From the NCBI GenBank assembly GCA_948470475.1, contig OX419346.1, positions 62,001-126,000 on the forward strand: a stretch of DNA of 64,000 nucleotides. The letters are read 5' to 3'. Source of the DNA: Galaxea fascicularis (taxonomy: Eukaryota > Cnidaria > Anthozoa > Scleractinia > Euphylliidae). This document shows, piece after piece, positions 36,501 to 48,694 of the stretch; the first letter of the stretch is position 1, and the number at the start of each line of letters is the position of its first letter. Position numbers and translations under genes: made by a program. Under the pieces are notes generated by a model that worked only from the letters and a program-made list of their open reading frames with translations, was not told where the DNA came from and did no database searches.

Positions 36501-38128
36501 GACGAGGTTCGTCGTTTCTTCTTCTGGTTTCATCGCGTATCTGATTTGCTGGAGAACACAGAATAGAATATAAACATTCCTAGAAACAAGTAACTCTAAG
36601 TCTTCACGGTTTTCTGAGTCATACACAAAATTGCAGTTCTCTGAAACTACTCTGTTCCATTTCCAAACCCTATTCCAGGCTATCAGGCTATCAAAGACAA
36701 ATTCACTAAATTCAAAGATTGGGAAGACAGGTTTTATTAAATTGGAAGATTATAAGTTATGTCTTGCTCGAAGCAAGATTGGCAACAGAAATAGCAGAAG
36801 CCGACCAAACACGGATATTGGCCACATTACCAACTGAAAACGTTCCTAAGGTCACGTTTTGGTGAATTTTTTCTCTTTCCAGGTCACTGACATCCATTCC
36901 AGTTACATTTTTTCAGCATTGTTTAGGCTCTGTTGGATCTTTTGACCAAGATAAGGCTCTAATATAATTGAAATCTGGCATGGCTTTTGCAGTAACCCTA
37001 GCAGTTTAGAAGACGTCTTTGTTTTCAAATCTACTGTAAAACAACTCTGCTGGCCAGAAATCTAGCTCAGATAAAAGTATGGCTAAACTTTGGCTATTTT
37101 CGCACCAGAAGAAGGACAATGCAGTCAATGCACAGACGCTTTTAGAGCCGAACAGTAGCCTCAGACAGATGATCCATCCTTCAGCCCTAGGGTGAAAGCT
37201 TAACAGACACATTTTTGTACTATTAGTCATTGGGTTTTTCTAATAAAAAGAGAAAGACAAGTTCTAGGTCTCAACTCATGTATACCGTCCGGTTTCCGCA
37301 AATGTAGTTAGACTATCTGTCCGTCTGTATACCAGAATAATAAAATTATTGTTTGTCCGAAAGTTGTCTACTTGTGGTCAATCCTAGGATTGAATCTGTA
37401 CAAGTCTGTAAGCCAAACCTGCCTAATACACTGATTTTGTTCTGGTACAAACAAATTAAATTTAAAACTCATTTCGCATTACATATTGTCACAAAGATTT
37501 CAAACAACAAGTCCCAAATCATGAAACACATCCTAGAAAAATGATATACCGGTACTTTGGGTTTTGAAACGATAAAAATGAAATAACTTCACTATTTGGT
37601 GATGACAGTGTTGGAGCTTGTAGACTGTAAATTGTTCAAAAGATAAGGTTATTTTGAAGAAGTCCTAGAAAAACGGACCTTTTGAATTTTTCGTGTTATT
37701 ATTTTAATGTCATCTGCAAGTTGGATTGAAAGCAAAGTTTCGGAAAGATTTCCACACAGACCGGTGCGTAATACCCGTGCATCACTGCTTTACCACTGAA
37801 TCATGTGTTGCAGAAGGATGGCATGAATTTAATTTGAGTCACAAAATGTATACATGATTAAAATATGGGGTGCGAGGAAATCTCGCATTTCGGCTCGGCA
37901 TAAGTACATTATAATATACATCATTGCCTTACTCAACGTACGGGACTTTGAGAAAACTCTGCCATTTAACCATATAATCCCACGGGAGGATGATGGTGAT
38001 TAATATAAAAGATACAACGATTTCACTCTCACCCAAAGCCCGACTATGATGCAGCCGAGGAAATAAACTCCAATAATTAGCCAGTCGGCGACTTCCATCC
38101 CCTTTGGTTTATCGTCAACGAACACCAT
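27563..38128 (-). CDS. Gene 3: SLC5A-family sodium/glucose cotransporter, short-loop copy, 14 coding exons
   Basis: Predicted Na+/sugar symporter, 681 aa. Exons in transcript order: 38033-38128, 34893-34973, 34132-34236, 33603-33662, 33282-33386, 32671-32776, 32368-32448, 31152-31405, 30292-30509, 29871-30015, 29675-29762, 29324-29572, 28560-28763, 27563-27816. All frames join. Sugar-site counterparts are Asn68, His73, Glu92, Tyr291, Trp292, Lys322 and Gln458. The exon 8 loop is the shortest of the four (residues 232-255) but has three sequons (NLT, NAT, NMT). It is most similar to gene 4 through exons 2-14 and shares intron sequence with it. Exon 1 (MVFVD...) and the upstream DNA instead match gene 2, so this copy looks mosaic. 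The C-terminal tail (exon 14) is charged and ends in a helix with LWIYYR. Confidence 0.93.
28800..29085 (+). mobile_element. tRNA-derived SINE (gene 3 intron 12)
   Basis: The head has an A-box-like GTGGTGAGAGCACTC and a B-box GGTTTGATTCC, spaced as in a tRNA. The body begins CGGCGTCATATGTGGGTT and includes CTCTGCTCCGAGAGGTTTCC. It ends in an AATAATAAT tail. It is antisense to gene 3. The head is not a functional tRNA: it forms no full cloverleaf. Confidence 0.75.
30912..30945 (-). mobile_element. LINE-like tail, minus strand (gene 3 intron 8)
   Basis: On the - strand, TGAATAAAG is followed by TTGTTGTTG, the same tail type as near 5970. The body of the element is not identifiable. Confidence 0.4.
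31450..31768 (+). mobile_element. Probable LINE 3' UTR with (TTG)n tail (gene 3 intron 7)
   Basis: T-rich non-coding sequence ending CAAATAAACC and then TTGTTGTTGTTGTT. No coding part. It belongs to the same tail class as the other TTG-tailed fragments in this window. The rest of the intron to 32367 shows nothing recognisable. Confidence 0.45.
34974..38032 (-). other. Gene 3 intron 1
   Basis: A 3.1-kb intron. Two diverged copies of a roughly 100-bp stretch (GGTCACTGACAT...) lie near 36200 and 36880. The 36860-37500 part resembles gene 4 intron 1 near 52870-53420 (CACCAGAAGAAGGACAATG). The last 40 bp next to exon 1 resembles gene 2. No nested gene. Confidence 0.6.
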
Positions 38129-38290
38129 GTTGAAAGTACGCTTAATTCGAAGCTGGCTACAAAAATTCGTCCGCGAGCGCGCTACACCCTTTCAATGATT
38201 CGCAATGAGCATCTCAGGCAAACCACCTCAAGTTTGGATGCCAAGCTGTGGAAAGTGAGACGATCTTCTGTTAGATGTTCCCTTTTGTTA
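38129..38290 (-). promoter_or_regulatory. Conserved proximal promoter/5' UTR of gene 3
   Basis: Counterpart of 23787-23950. The similarity starts at the ATG and stops near TTAGATGTTCCCTT. Conservation of non-coding DNA between two paralogues that are otherwise not closest relatives suggests either recent exchange or functional constraint. Confidence 0.55.
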
Positions 38291-39400
38291 ACGGTGACCC
38301 TAGAACCTTTAATGATTGAATGGTGGAACGGATAGATGGAGGAATGAAGGAACGGGGGAACAGCGGAAATCGCCTCAAATTCTAAAAGACGGAATACAAA
38401 GAGATACAGAGAAGGGACTAACAGTAAAATGTAATAATAGTTTATTGGTCAGTTCTTGCAACAGAAGTCACTGTCTTCGCAACCCCAGGGGCACTAATTG
38501 TCGTGTAGCATCCGAATGAGTTACGTCACATTTAGCCAAATAGTGGCAAACCATATTCTTAAAAAAAATTTCGGATTTACCTTTCCCATTCAAGGAGGGT
38601 TATTTAAACGCCAGAAACTACCGACCTCAATGGAATCCTGTTATATGAATGCGGCAAATGCACCCGTCGGGCCATGAATATTTGGTCGTATTATCCGGGG
38701 TGGTTGGATTAACGGGTTTTGAAATAAGAAAGTAAGTGGGCTTTTGCAGTTCAGGCCACAAAATAGTGGTCGTAATAGCGGTCTCGGTCGAGTTAACGGG
38801 GTTTCATTGTAGTTACTATTCATTTACACATGGCGACGTGTAGTCGCCTAGCGTATTCTGTCGCATCACCGCGTTATAAGGTTGCCAGCATCAATAGCAT
38901 ATTTTGTAGGTAACACACTACGATTATCAGTTGAGTTTAGACCGAGGGAAGTTTGGCGCCCAAGAACACGTTGTTATCAAAGGTAACGCAAATAGTATCC
39001 ATTGGCAACTTTTCGGGTCAGAAACGACATGAAACCACAAACTAATTACCGTTACTTTTTGCGGTTTAGAAATGTTGTGTTTGAAGTAAAAAGCCAATCG
39101 CACGCTTATTGTGGGATAATTTCGTGACAAGCCACCTCTACGAGCTCACCAATCGCCGTGAAGCAACATAACCAATCATAACTGACATAAATGGTCCTTG
39201 GATGAAACACTGACGAGACTAATCTGGGCTGTCATGCAGTCAATTATCATCTGGGGTAAGTATTTGGGGTTCAGCGTACTTCCTTGTGCCCTACAATTTG
39301 ATCACATAAATGTCAGACTATTTAGACACCTTCTTCCTCGTACCCAGTCCTTTGTATTTCACGATATGTCACTAAACTCACAACGCAACCTCGACAGAAT
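38291..39400. other. Intergenic region between genes 3 and 4
   Basis: No gene, repeat family or RNA recognised. Confidence 0.5.
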
Positions 39401-39403
39401 TCT

Positions 39404-39409
39404 TTTATT
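39404..39409 (-). terminator. Candidate distal polyadenylation signal of gene 4
   Basis: AATAAA on the transcribed strand, homologous in context to 26912 downstream of gene 3. It lies 2.7 kb from the gene 4 stop. A nearer signal at 41720-41725 could be used instead. Confidence 0.3.
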
Positions 39410-40099
39410 CAGTTCACAACAAATAGTTTGAACACTAAGCTCTACACTACCACGATATCACACCAGTTACACCTCGCTAAATACGAAATTCAATTAACGT
39501 AGTACACGCTCACACTGCGTTTACTGATTAAATTACAGTTCGTGCGAACACTATGTGCCGTTTTAAATAAGACGCACTATTAACATGCGCTTGTAAAAGT
39601 GAGCTTATTCATTTTTTACAGTTCAACCTTCCAGTAAATTCATACAGTTACACTCTACCTTGGGTGCAGAGGATACATATTGAATATTATTGAGACTTCT
39701 AAACTGCACTAACTGAGCTTACGGTGCGGAGCTTGCGTCGAGGGAAAAAATGAAATCCGGACTTTCAAACAGTTGATTAAGTATGCATTTCATTTCCCAT
39801 CTCGATCTTTAAAAAAAGGGCCTCATAACTAAACCATAACGTAACGAGTTGATTAACGGCAGGTAAGATACAACGAACAAAACAAGTAACATTGTCCAAC
39901 CAGCAAAAATTCTAATTAAAATACGATGTTTTTACTTTACTTGGTAAGTTTGTTACATCTTAATGAGGATACAAAATTATTGCCATCATTTACCGCAATA
40001 CTCCAACAAAATCTAACAACTGCCTTTCATTCCATAAACAGCCGTCCTGAAGTACCTGGTCACACAAGAAAGTGAACTGAAAAGCTTTCTTTTTTAAGA

Positions 40100-42090
40100 T
40101 TTAGAAACTGCTCCTATTGGAACGAAGCCGTCATGCGAATGAAGTGGTCACACAGTAAGATTTTGTACAGCGATTCATATGTTGCGACCAGCTAAGCTGA
40201 CGTAAGACGACATTAAGATTAGAGGGCCCAGGTAGTTATCATAGCAACAATTAAGACACACCAATTATTGTCGTAGCAACAAACCTAACAGGATAACTTG
40301 GTACTCTGGCGTGCGAGAGGACAAAGCACGGAGTACCTCAGGCGAGCACACCTCAAACACTTTTACTGTACTTACACTTTAATTATCTTATGTTAGGATG
40401 AACAAAACAGCTATGTTGACAACAAAAGAGAACATTAGCCTATTAAAGAAAAATTGCAAAAATATATATTATTACTGGTTCCGAACTTCAAAGGTCTACA
40501 TGAACTACGAGCGTTTTGCATTTTCCTTCCCGTGTAACCAAAAATACCAACGTTTCCAATAAATACATGAATTTACTTCTCATTCTGCAAAACTAAAAAA
40601 CATTTCACTTAGTTTTACATCATTATAGTGATGTTTTAGTAGAAAGGAAACCACAGGAAACAAAGGATTTTAAACCCAACATGGCATTATTTGCGTCACT
40701 GGCGGGCCTAGCACTCCTCTTTCACTCTCTCTTAACGGATTTTATCCAATACAATTACTTGACCTACAAGAAAGCTTTTTTACAAAGCCATTACTACAAT
40801 CATATCAAACAAATGTAAAAAACAAGGTGAAGCAAACAGAACTTGACGCAAACGCTTGACAACTGGTTCTCCCCAGTTCCAAGGTTCAGTAAAGGTGATG
40901 TTACAAGAGCCGATTTTTAAGGCCGATTTTTAACGCAACATTGTTGCGTTAGAAGTTGTCTCGTGTAACATGGCACACAGGGTAATTTTAAACGCAACAT
41001 TTTGTTGCCGCAACATGTTGCAGGTTTTTGAAAGCGATTTAAAAACCAGCGACATTGTTGCCCGAATTTTGTTGGAGTTGGTACGTGTAACACCCCCGCC
41101 GCTGACTTTTAACGCAACACTGTTGCGTTGTCGGCTCGTGTAACATCACCTTAAGGGTTCGATTCCGTCAACGTTTTGTTCAAGCAATGAAACTTAACCA
41201 CTGTACTGTACCTGAGGTATTCTCGATTTTCTGGAAATTAAGGAGCGTCTAATGAGGAAGAAACAATTTTACAACGGCGTTTCACTTTAGACACCAAGAT
41301 TACCAGAACGATCCCCATCACTTCACTGAGAAAAGTACGTATACACTCCCGGTTATTGATACCATCAACCTCTTCCTGAAGGATCACTCATCAACTCTTC
41401 TACAAAGCTACAATTTCTGGTACATTCCTACACATTAACTACTGCTGATGATGTCTCTAAAAGGCTCATGTGAGCACCCGTTTGAAGCCCAGAAATACAG
41501 TAAAAAGTTTCAAGTATTCGTGCTAGGTAAGTTTGCTTCGATTTTTGGTTTCACTTTTTAATCACAACAAAGCCGCAGTTATAAAACTAACCCATTCACT
41601 TTACCGACAACATATGAAGCCCCCATCATTTTTGCTCGGTTGTGAAATCTCATAATTTCTGTGATATTACTTTGATCGCTTCTGCCATAACTAACAAACT
41701 TAACTACTGTAAGAACAACTTTATTTTATAAATCATATAGTTGTATTAACATAGCCAGGTTTTATTACCATCAACACAAGCCACAGACATGCACAGGTTG
41801 CAAAGCAATTAAAGCAATCTATGCAAATTTTTACAAGCCACTACGTTACTGAAACTAACAATGGTTCCTGTCATCTCATGATGTGGTTAGTGCTAGTATA
41901 TTAGTAAGGATGTTTTTGCGATGCATGCCCTGCCAAGAAAACCTGTACACATTATCACCTAACAGCAGCATCTCATTGTCTCAAACCATCAAGAATTAGA
42001 GTTTTAGAGCTGGAGGTATATTTATGCTGTAAACAGTATCGCAGATCTATAGACAATTTCCTGTTCAAGATAAAGGGTTTTGAGAATCAC
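40100..42090. other. Segment present downstream of gene 4 but absent downstream of gene 3
   Basis: About 1.9 kb interrupts the shared 3' flank of genes 3 and 4. It contains the MITE at 40893-41151 and otherwise unrecognised AT-rich DNA. I see no ORF or terminal repeat that would make the whole segment one transposon. Confidence 0.55.
40893..41151. mobile_element. Harbinger-like MITE, TAA target duplication
   Basis: A 259-bp non-coding element. The left end AGGTGATGTTACAAGAGCC and the right end GGCTCGTGTAACATCACCT are inverted copies with one mismatch. TAA is duplicated (40890-40892 and 41152-41154). Inside are repeated AACGCAACA/TGTTGCGTT words forming further palindromes. Confidence 0.85.
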
Positions 42091-42149
42091 TATACTTATA
42101 TATGTTATGTGACTAAATATATTGAATGTAACAAGCACTGGTGTGTACC

Positions 42150-45100
42150 CTAACGATAGTAGATCCACAGGAATGCCAGACAGACAATTAGCATGACACT
42201 CATGATTCGTAAGAACCACTTCAGTATTGGGTCCTCCTTCTCAAACTGCACAACAGTGAGCTTAACTTTGTCATGTGTTGCCAGGCCAAGAGCATCAGAC
42301 TCTTCCTTCACTGCTTCATTTGGCTTATGCTGCTTTTCAACAGCATTGGTAGCATCTGCCCCATCCAATGAGGTTTCCATGCGAGTGGTTGCACCAGGTT
42401 CACCTTAAATTAACCAACAAGAAAAAGCCTTACTCAAAATGACTTTAGGCAAGCAGAACATTACTGCTATTATAAGCAAGAAAAAAGTAGCTTCGTTCAT
42501 AAATAAGATGACATATTTTTAATACTTCACATTTCAATGTTGCTTGCATCATTGTCAGTAACTATAATTATTAGTACAGGTGTAACACTTGTTCCAAATC
42601 CAAAATGATTATAAATCAAACTTTTTTTTGGAAATATATATTATAATGATGACCAAGACCTTTGCTATCAAGGAACTGAAACAGAAGTTAAAGGTTTTTG
42701 TTAACAAGTGCCTAAGGATCTGCAGCATCCTGCAGATTTGGTGGCCCAGACAAATCTGAAACGATGAGCTGTGGAAGCAAACAGGAAAGTGGCCGATAGA
42801 GAAGGATCGGAGATAAAGGAACAAAAATGGGATGGATTGGTCACACCCTGAGGGGACCAGACAGCCCTTGAGTGGACCCACAGAGGAAGTGCAAAAGAGG
42901 AAGACCCCAACACACTTGGAGGTGCACAAGGATGTTAGAACTTGACAAGAGAGGATTATATGGCATGGAGGCAAAAGTCACTCCTCAAAATAGAGTCAGG
43001 TGGGGAGCATTAGTGGAGGCCTTAAGTTCCACCAGGAGCAAAGAGGACTGACTGAAGCTGCTATCAATAATAATATGATAATAATAATAAAAAAACAAGT
43101 TTTACCATTCTTTTCCAAGAGCTCAACATGCTCATGATGGGTAACCCCGCCATTTTCAACCTTCTCGGCATCATGTTCTTCTCCAATGGCTCCATGTGAA
43201 ATTGGAGGTTCATTGATGGTACTCCAGGTCAGGCCACCAAGCTCACTTCGTGGAATTTTCTCTGTGAAATAGCTGACCACAACCATTACAAAGCCACTGA
43301 CTGCAAAAATGATGATTGCTAGAAATGGAACAAATAGAAACAGTTATGGAAATTAGTTTCTCCTAGCTATCAAGATGCACTGCAAATTTTGTATGCTTGT
43401 TTAATTTCCTATGTTCCAGTTACATGTAAGATTTTAAGGTATTAGCCTGTTTCACTCCAGTTTCACATCAATCCCTTTCACATTTAACTCACTCACCACA
43501 GTTACCTTAGAACCAAGCTAACTTGCCTTACTATCAAACTCCCAGTTTTTACGTTTTGGTTTTGTGCCACTCAATTTATTGAAAACTGTTCTGCTGATCT
43601 GCTGTAATGATAACAGTTGCTGAAAATAACTTACCATAAAACATGAAGTGCATTTTTGCAAACCCAGGACGTTCATCTTCTTTTCCACATTGAGGTGCTG
43701 AGTAGATGTTTCCAACAATAAACTTGGCCATTCCCATCAAAAACCCAATGACAAGTCCTGAGAGAGCTCCAGCTGCTGTCAGTCCAGTCCACAGGATACC
43801 CAACCCAAACACCATGGTGATAGGTGGAGCAAGGTATGATTGGATGGTCTGGATGTAAACAAACAGCTGTGTCCCAGCAGAGCCTGGAAACCACAAAACA
43901 TGGAGGTGTATTAGCATTGTGATTACCAAGACAACAAGAACAATTCCCATTCTACAGGTGTATCAAAAGCATTTGAAACAACGGTATTAAATGATACCTT
44001 GGATAATTGGCAACCAACACAAGCTGACACCCACAAGGAGGGCTACAACCACGCGACCAACAATGACCTTTTCTCGTTCACCAGCCTGAAACATGCAAGG
44101 CATGACACCATCAGAATATGATACACTGCTTATGTCCATAAAAAATAATTATCCTGGATCAAACAACTATAAAAGTGAAAGCCCTTGTACCATGGGTCTA
44201 AAGCGCAGCCACACGTCAACAGTGAAGATGGTTGCACTGCTGTTGAATGCTGATGAAAGAGATGACATCAGAGCTGCCATCATGACGGCCATCATCAAAC
44301 CAACCAATCCAATTGGAAGCACATTCAGAACCAGCCTGCAAAAAATTAAACACAAGAATTGAGAGAAAGGAGTATGACATGTTATCTGCAGTTTCATCTT
44401 CAGTCAGGCTTCAAACTGAGTTGCAATTCTTCTCATTCACTTTTCAATCACTGCTCAGTAGCATTCATCATCAAAATAATGATCACTGCATGCACTTAAT
44501 GGTAATACGCTAAACAACACCTATCATGTACACCACAATTTATTTTAGCTACATGTACTTACTTGGGATAAGCATTGTTAGTGCAGCCCCATTCATTTCC
44601 ACAGTGAAATTTACAACTCTCTGGGTCTGGACAAGCAATGGAATCAGCGTACAGGACACGAGAAATCATTCCAGGCATCACCATGATAAAAATTGGCAAA
44701 ATTTTGAGGAAACCAGCCAAAATGGAGCCAGCTTTTGCATGGACGTTGTTCTTAGCACCCAGGGCTCGTTGGACAATGACCTAAAATTAGGGAAAGAAAT
44801 TGATAGTTTTGAAATGAAAGATGTCACCATGCAGGGTTAAACACCCTTAAGGATTTGGGATTTTGCACTTAAGAGTTCAATTATATTGCCCCACTCTTCA
44901 AACCATGCATCTTAATTTTGGAAATTGGAGCCTGCAAAAACTGCAATATTACCGGTACTAATCCTTTAAATGAAGCGGTAAACAAAGCAGGACTGTCACA
45001 AATTTTTGAAGCAGGCTTATACAGGTGCATGTAATATGCAAATAATTATCAGCCAATATTCCAGCCTGTACGTTATGGTAGTGAAGTCATGATCAACATA

Positions 45101-48100
45101 CTGCTTTTCTATCAAACAAGATGGGGATAATAAAAAATGAATAATAAATGAATCAATGCAAAGATGGAAGTCCACATCTTAACTAATTTATGATTATTGT
45201 CATCATGAGCTAAGTATTCTTCTCTATACTATAATTTGTGGATTATCACCAGACAGTTTTTCAATGTACTGTATTAGTTTTATGTATAAAATTTTATGTG
45301 TAAATAATCTTGCATCAATTTGCATGTGGTACAAGCAATCTTGAATGTAATTGAAAAATGTGATGTATTAGAGAAGGCAATGCAATTTTTTGTACATGAT
45401 CAACATGATACTGCAGCAAAATAAAATATAGAGACGGAATTCATATCTTGTTGCGCAAAGTTTGTGTATTATAGTTACAACCATGTAGGTGAATTTGAGT
45501 GAAACTGTAATTGTAGCAAAATGCAATTTGTAAAACATCCATTTGCCACTTGGAAGGCCAAGTGAAGGTCAATGTGGCCTCTAGTTGTTATCTTAAACAT
45601 ATGTTAAGAGATTGAAAGAAACAAACACAGGATTAAAGTAAAAGATTACAAACTTATCAATGATCACTTACACAAAGCTCACAGTATTTTATGGTGTGCT
45701 CCTAATCCTTTTAGTTGTGTGCCTAAAATATTGGCAGTGCCCCTAGAAATTCACAACTGGTCATACAGTTACTCCCAAAGCCACAAATAAACTTTGAGCC
45801 CTGTGTGGTAGGTTTGTATGAAGTACTATGGATTAAAACATATTTTCTTCAAGCCTATACCTGATCAGTACACCAATACCAAATACCCATGATTGGCAGT
45901 GTAGTCCACAGACCCAACCAGGGGTAGTCTGGGTCATCAATTGGTCGGAACATGTTCCCCCAGTATGGAGTCATCTTGAAACAAGCAGAATCAACAGTAC
46001 TAGTAGGCATGACTGTGGTCATATTGCTGGAATTAGCCATCATTGTTGTCGCAAGTGTTGTTGCTGTTGTAGTCATATTTGCAGCCATTGTTGTCATGAC
46101 TGTAGCTTTTGCATTCACAGATGCACCTATAGCAGTTCCATATCTTTCCCAAAGGCCATTGTAACCCCCGACCTCAACGAAACCTGTAAACAAAGTTCAA
46201 CAATTTATACCGGTGTACATGACAGACCATTAATTTTAAATTAAAACTAATTTTACAGAATTTGTTTCAGAGCCTTTCATTATTAATAGCTGTCTTGGAA
46301 ATTAGGCCAATGTGGGTAAGGGGACTGAAAAACTACAAGTTACAATTTTAAGAGGAAATCAAGAAGGACTTTTGAAATTCAGAAAGGACACATCACACAT
46401 CCCAACAGCTAGCTGTCACTAAAACGTACAAAAATATTTATTTCTGTCAATGATTTATGAGTACTGTATATAGCTTACTATACTCAGGTTACACTTACTC
46501 AAGATGGCCAGGATTATGGCACCAATGATCATGATGGTACACTGTAACACATCAGTGTAGATGACAGCTGTCAAACCACCTGTGGGAGAAGAGTGAAAGG
46601 ATTAATGGGTAATAAACAGATTAAAAGAGTTTATTTTACAGATACTTGGGTAACAATAATAACGACATTCAGAGGCACGTCCCAGTGTGGTTATAATCCC
46701 CCAACCCCATGTCAGACACACTTAGAATACATAATCTATCACAAGCAAATCCTCTTAACCTGACCACATACAAGTACCCTACATTGCAAGAAGAGACTTC
46801 CAATTTTACAATAAATCAATGCCCTTGGTGTAAAAGTAAATAGTGGGTTCTCAAGATTTGTATTTCACAGTACAAGACAGAGGCAACACAACAACACAAT
46901 CAAACATGTGCTTCGGACTAATCGACTGCGCATGCTCAACACTATTGCACAAGCTTAGATTATGTGACACTTGGTATTTAATTTGATCATAAAAACAACA
47001 GTTAAAAATGGCATTCAGTAAATACCTAACAGAGTGTAAACAGCAGTGATGGCCAAAATGCAAGCAGCAGAAACATAAACATTCCAACCAACAGCTTCAT
47101 ACAAAAATACACTGCCTGCATAGATATCCACCTGCAATTACCAAACAAAACTAATATTACATGTATTATATCAATTATCGTATTTTAAATTTTTTTTTAA
47201 ATGAATTTCTGCATAGGAATACCACTAATTAAAACTTTCTTTTCAGGATACCTTTTGCTTAATTTACAAATTATTTTAAAATAATTATAAGTACATAAAA
47301 TTCTACTAGATATCCTTTTGTCTCAATATTAATTTTGCTTCTTGAATGAAGTATATAATTATGTATATGTTACAGGTTAAATTTAATCTCAGGTCATTTT
47401 TTATTTAACCTATGTCAAAATGAAATTCCTTTGTCTTACTTCTCATGAATAATTAGGGTTAGAAGATAAAGGAATTTCATTTTGACCTAGGTTAAATCAA
47501 AAATGACCTGAGATCAAATTTAACCTGTAAGATATACAATAGATGCATGTACAGCTAACTCCAATTAGTGCATTGGTTTTATCTCTTAGTGAATTCCATT
47601 TCAATTCAATGTTGTCAAAAAGATTTTAAGTAGAGGGGGAATCTAGAAAAGTAAACAGCACTCAGGGGGTAACAACACCATTTCCCCCCAACATTTTCCC
47701 TTTTTACTGGTGAATTATAACCGGTGAAAGTAGGAAAAAAGCTTGCAATATCGTCAGTTGATGATGTGTTTTGACAACCCTGCATAGCTGAACAAAATCA
47801 ACATCCACAATAAATCAGCACATTAGTAATCATGCAAGTCAGCAAATTTAACATTCCCATTGAACTAACACTAAACCCACATCTTCAACATGTATCAGGT
47901 GATTTAATATAACCATCATGGTGACTATTGAATAAATAAATTAATTAAGTTGTTGTGCTAAACATGCACACATTCAGACTAATCCAAGGCTCAGTCTCTG
48001 TCAATCTTTGCTTAGAACTGCCAAATGGCTTCCCTTCTTAGGAGAGACTGTTACACAGGAGGAATGCACTAATTAAAAGGACCCCAAGATACATATGTAA

Positions 48101-48649
48101 TGGAAACTTAATTCATACATGATAGCAAAAGTTTGTTTAGTGAGATGAAAAACTTAAAAATAAGACGTACCGAAGTCTTTGTGAACACATAGGAAATCAA
48201 GGCCACAGCAGTCAAATAAGTTCTGACCCACTGACTCTGAAATCTCTTTTGCAAGTATTCAGGCATAGTGAACACCTACAGATGGAAAAATGACAAAAAT
48301 GAAACATAATTTAACCAAAAAAGTGTACAATTAACTGGTGACTTAAGACAATGAACCAGTTGTAGCCATATATAACAATATTATTTTTCCCCTGTAGTTC
48401 TGGACTACTACACACCCACTGTGTATAATTTTAAACGGGTGACAGTGGTCTTAAAATGAGGGAATTATAAGTAGAGTAGTTTTCGTACAAATGTAGCTTC
48501 TAGTTGTTTAAGTAAAAATGTATCTGTGGTGCTATGTTTATATCAAACAGGATAGAGGGAAGAAACAGTGGAGGGTTGGAAGGCCTTGTTAGAGCACTCC
48601 TTTCAAAAGCAACTTACATTTAAGCAATAGAAAACGTTTTCCTTGTTTG

Positions 48650-48694
<45 letters not shown>

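Noticed and set aside
41156..41166. GGTTCGATTCC, an exact B-box word next to a MITE
   Set aside because: No A box or tRNA stems upstream; the MITE boundary lies directly before it, so it is a chance match.
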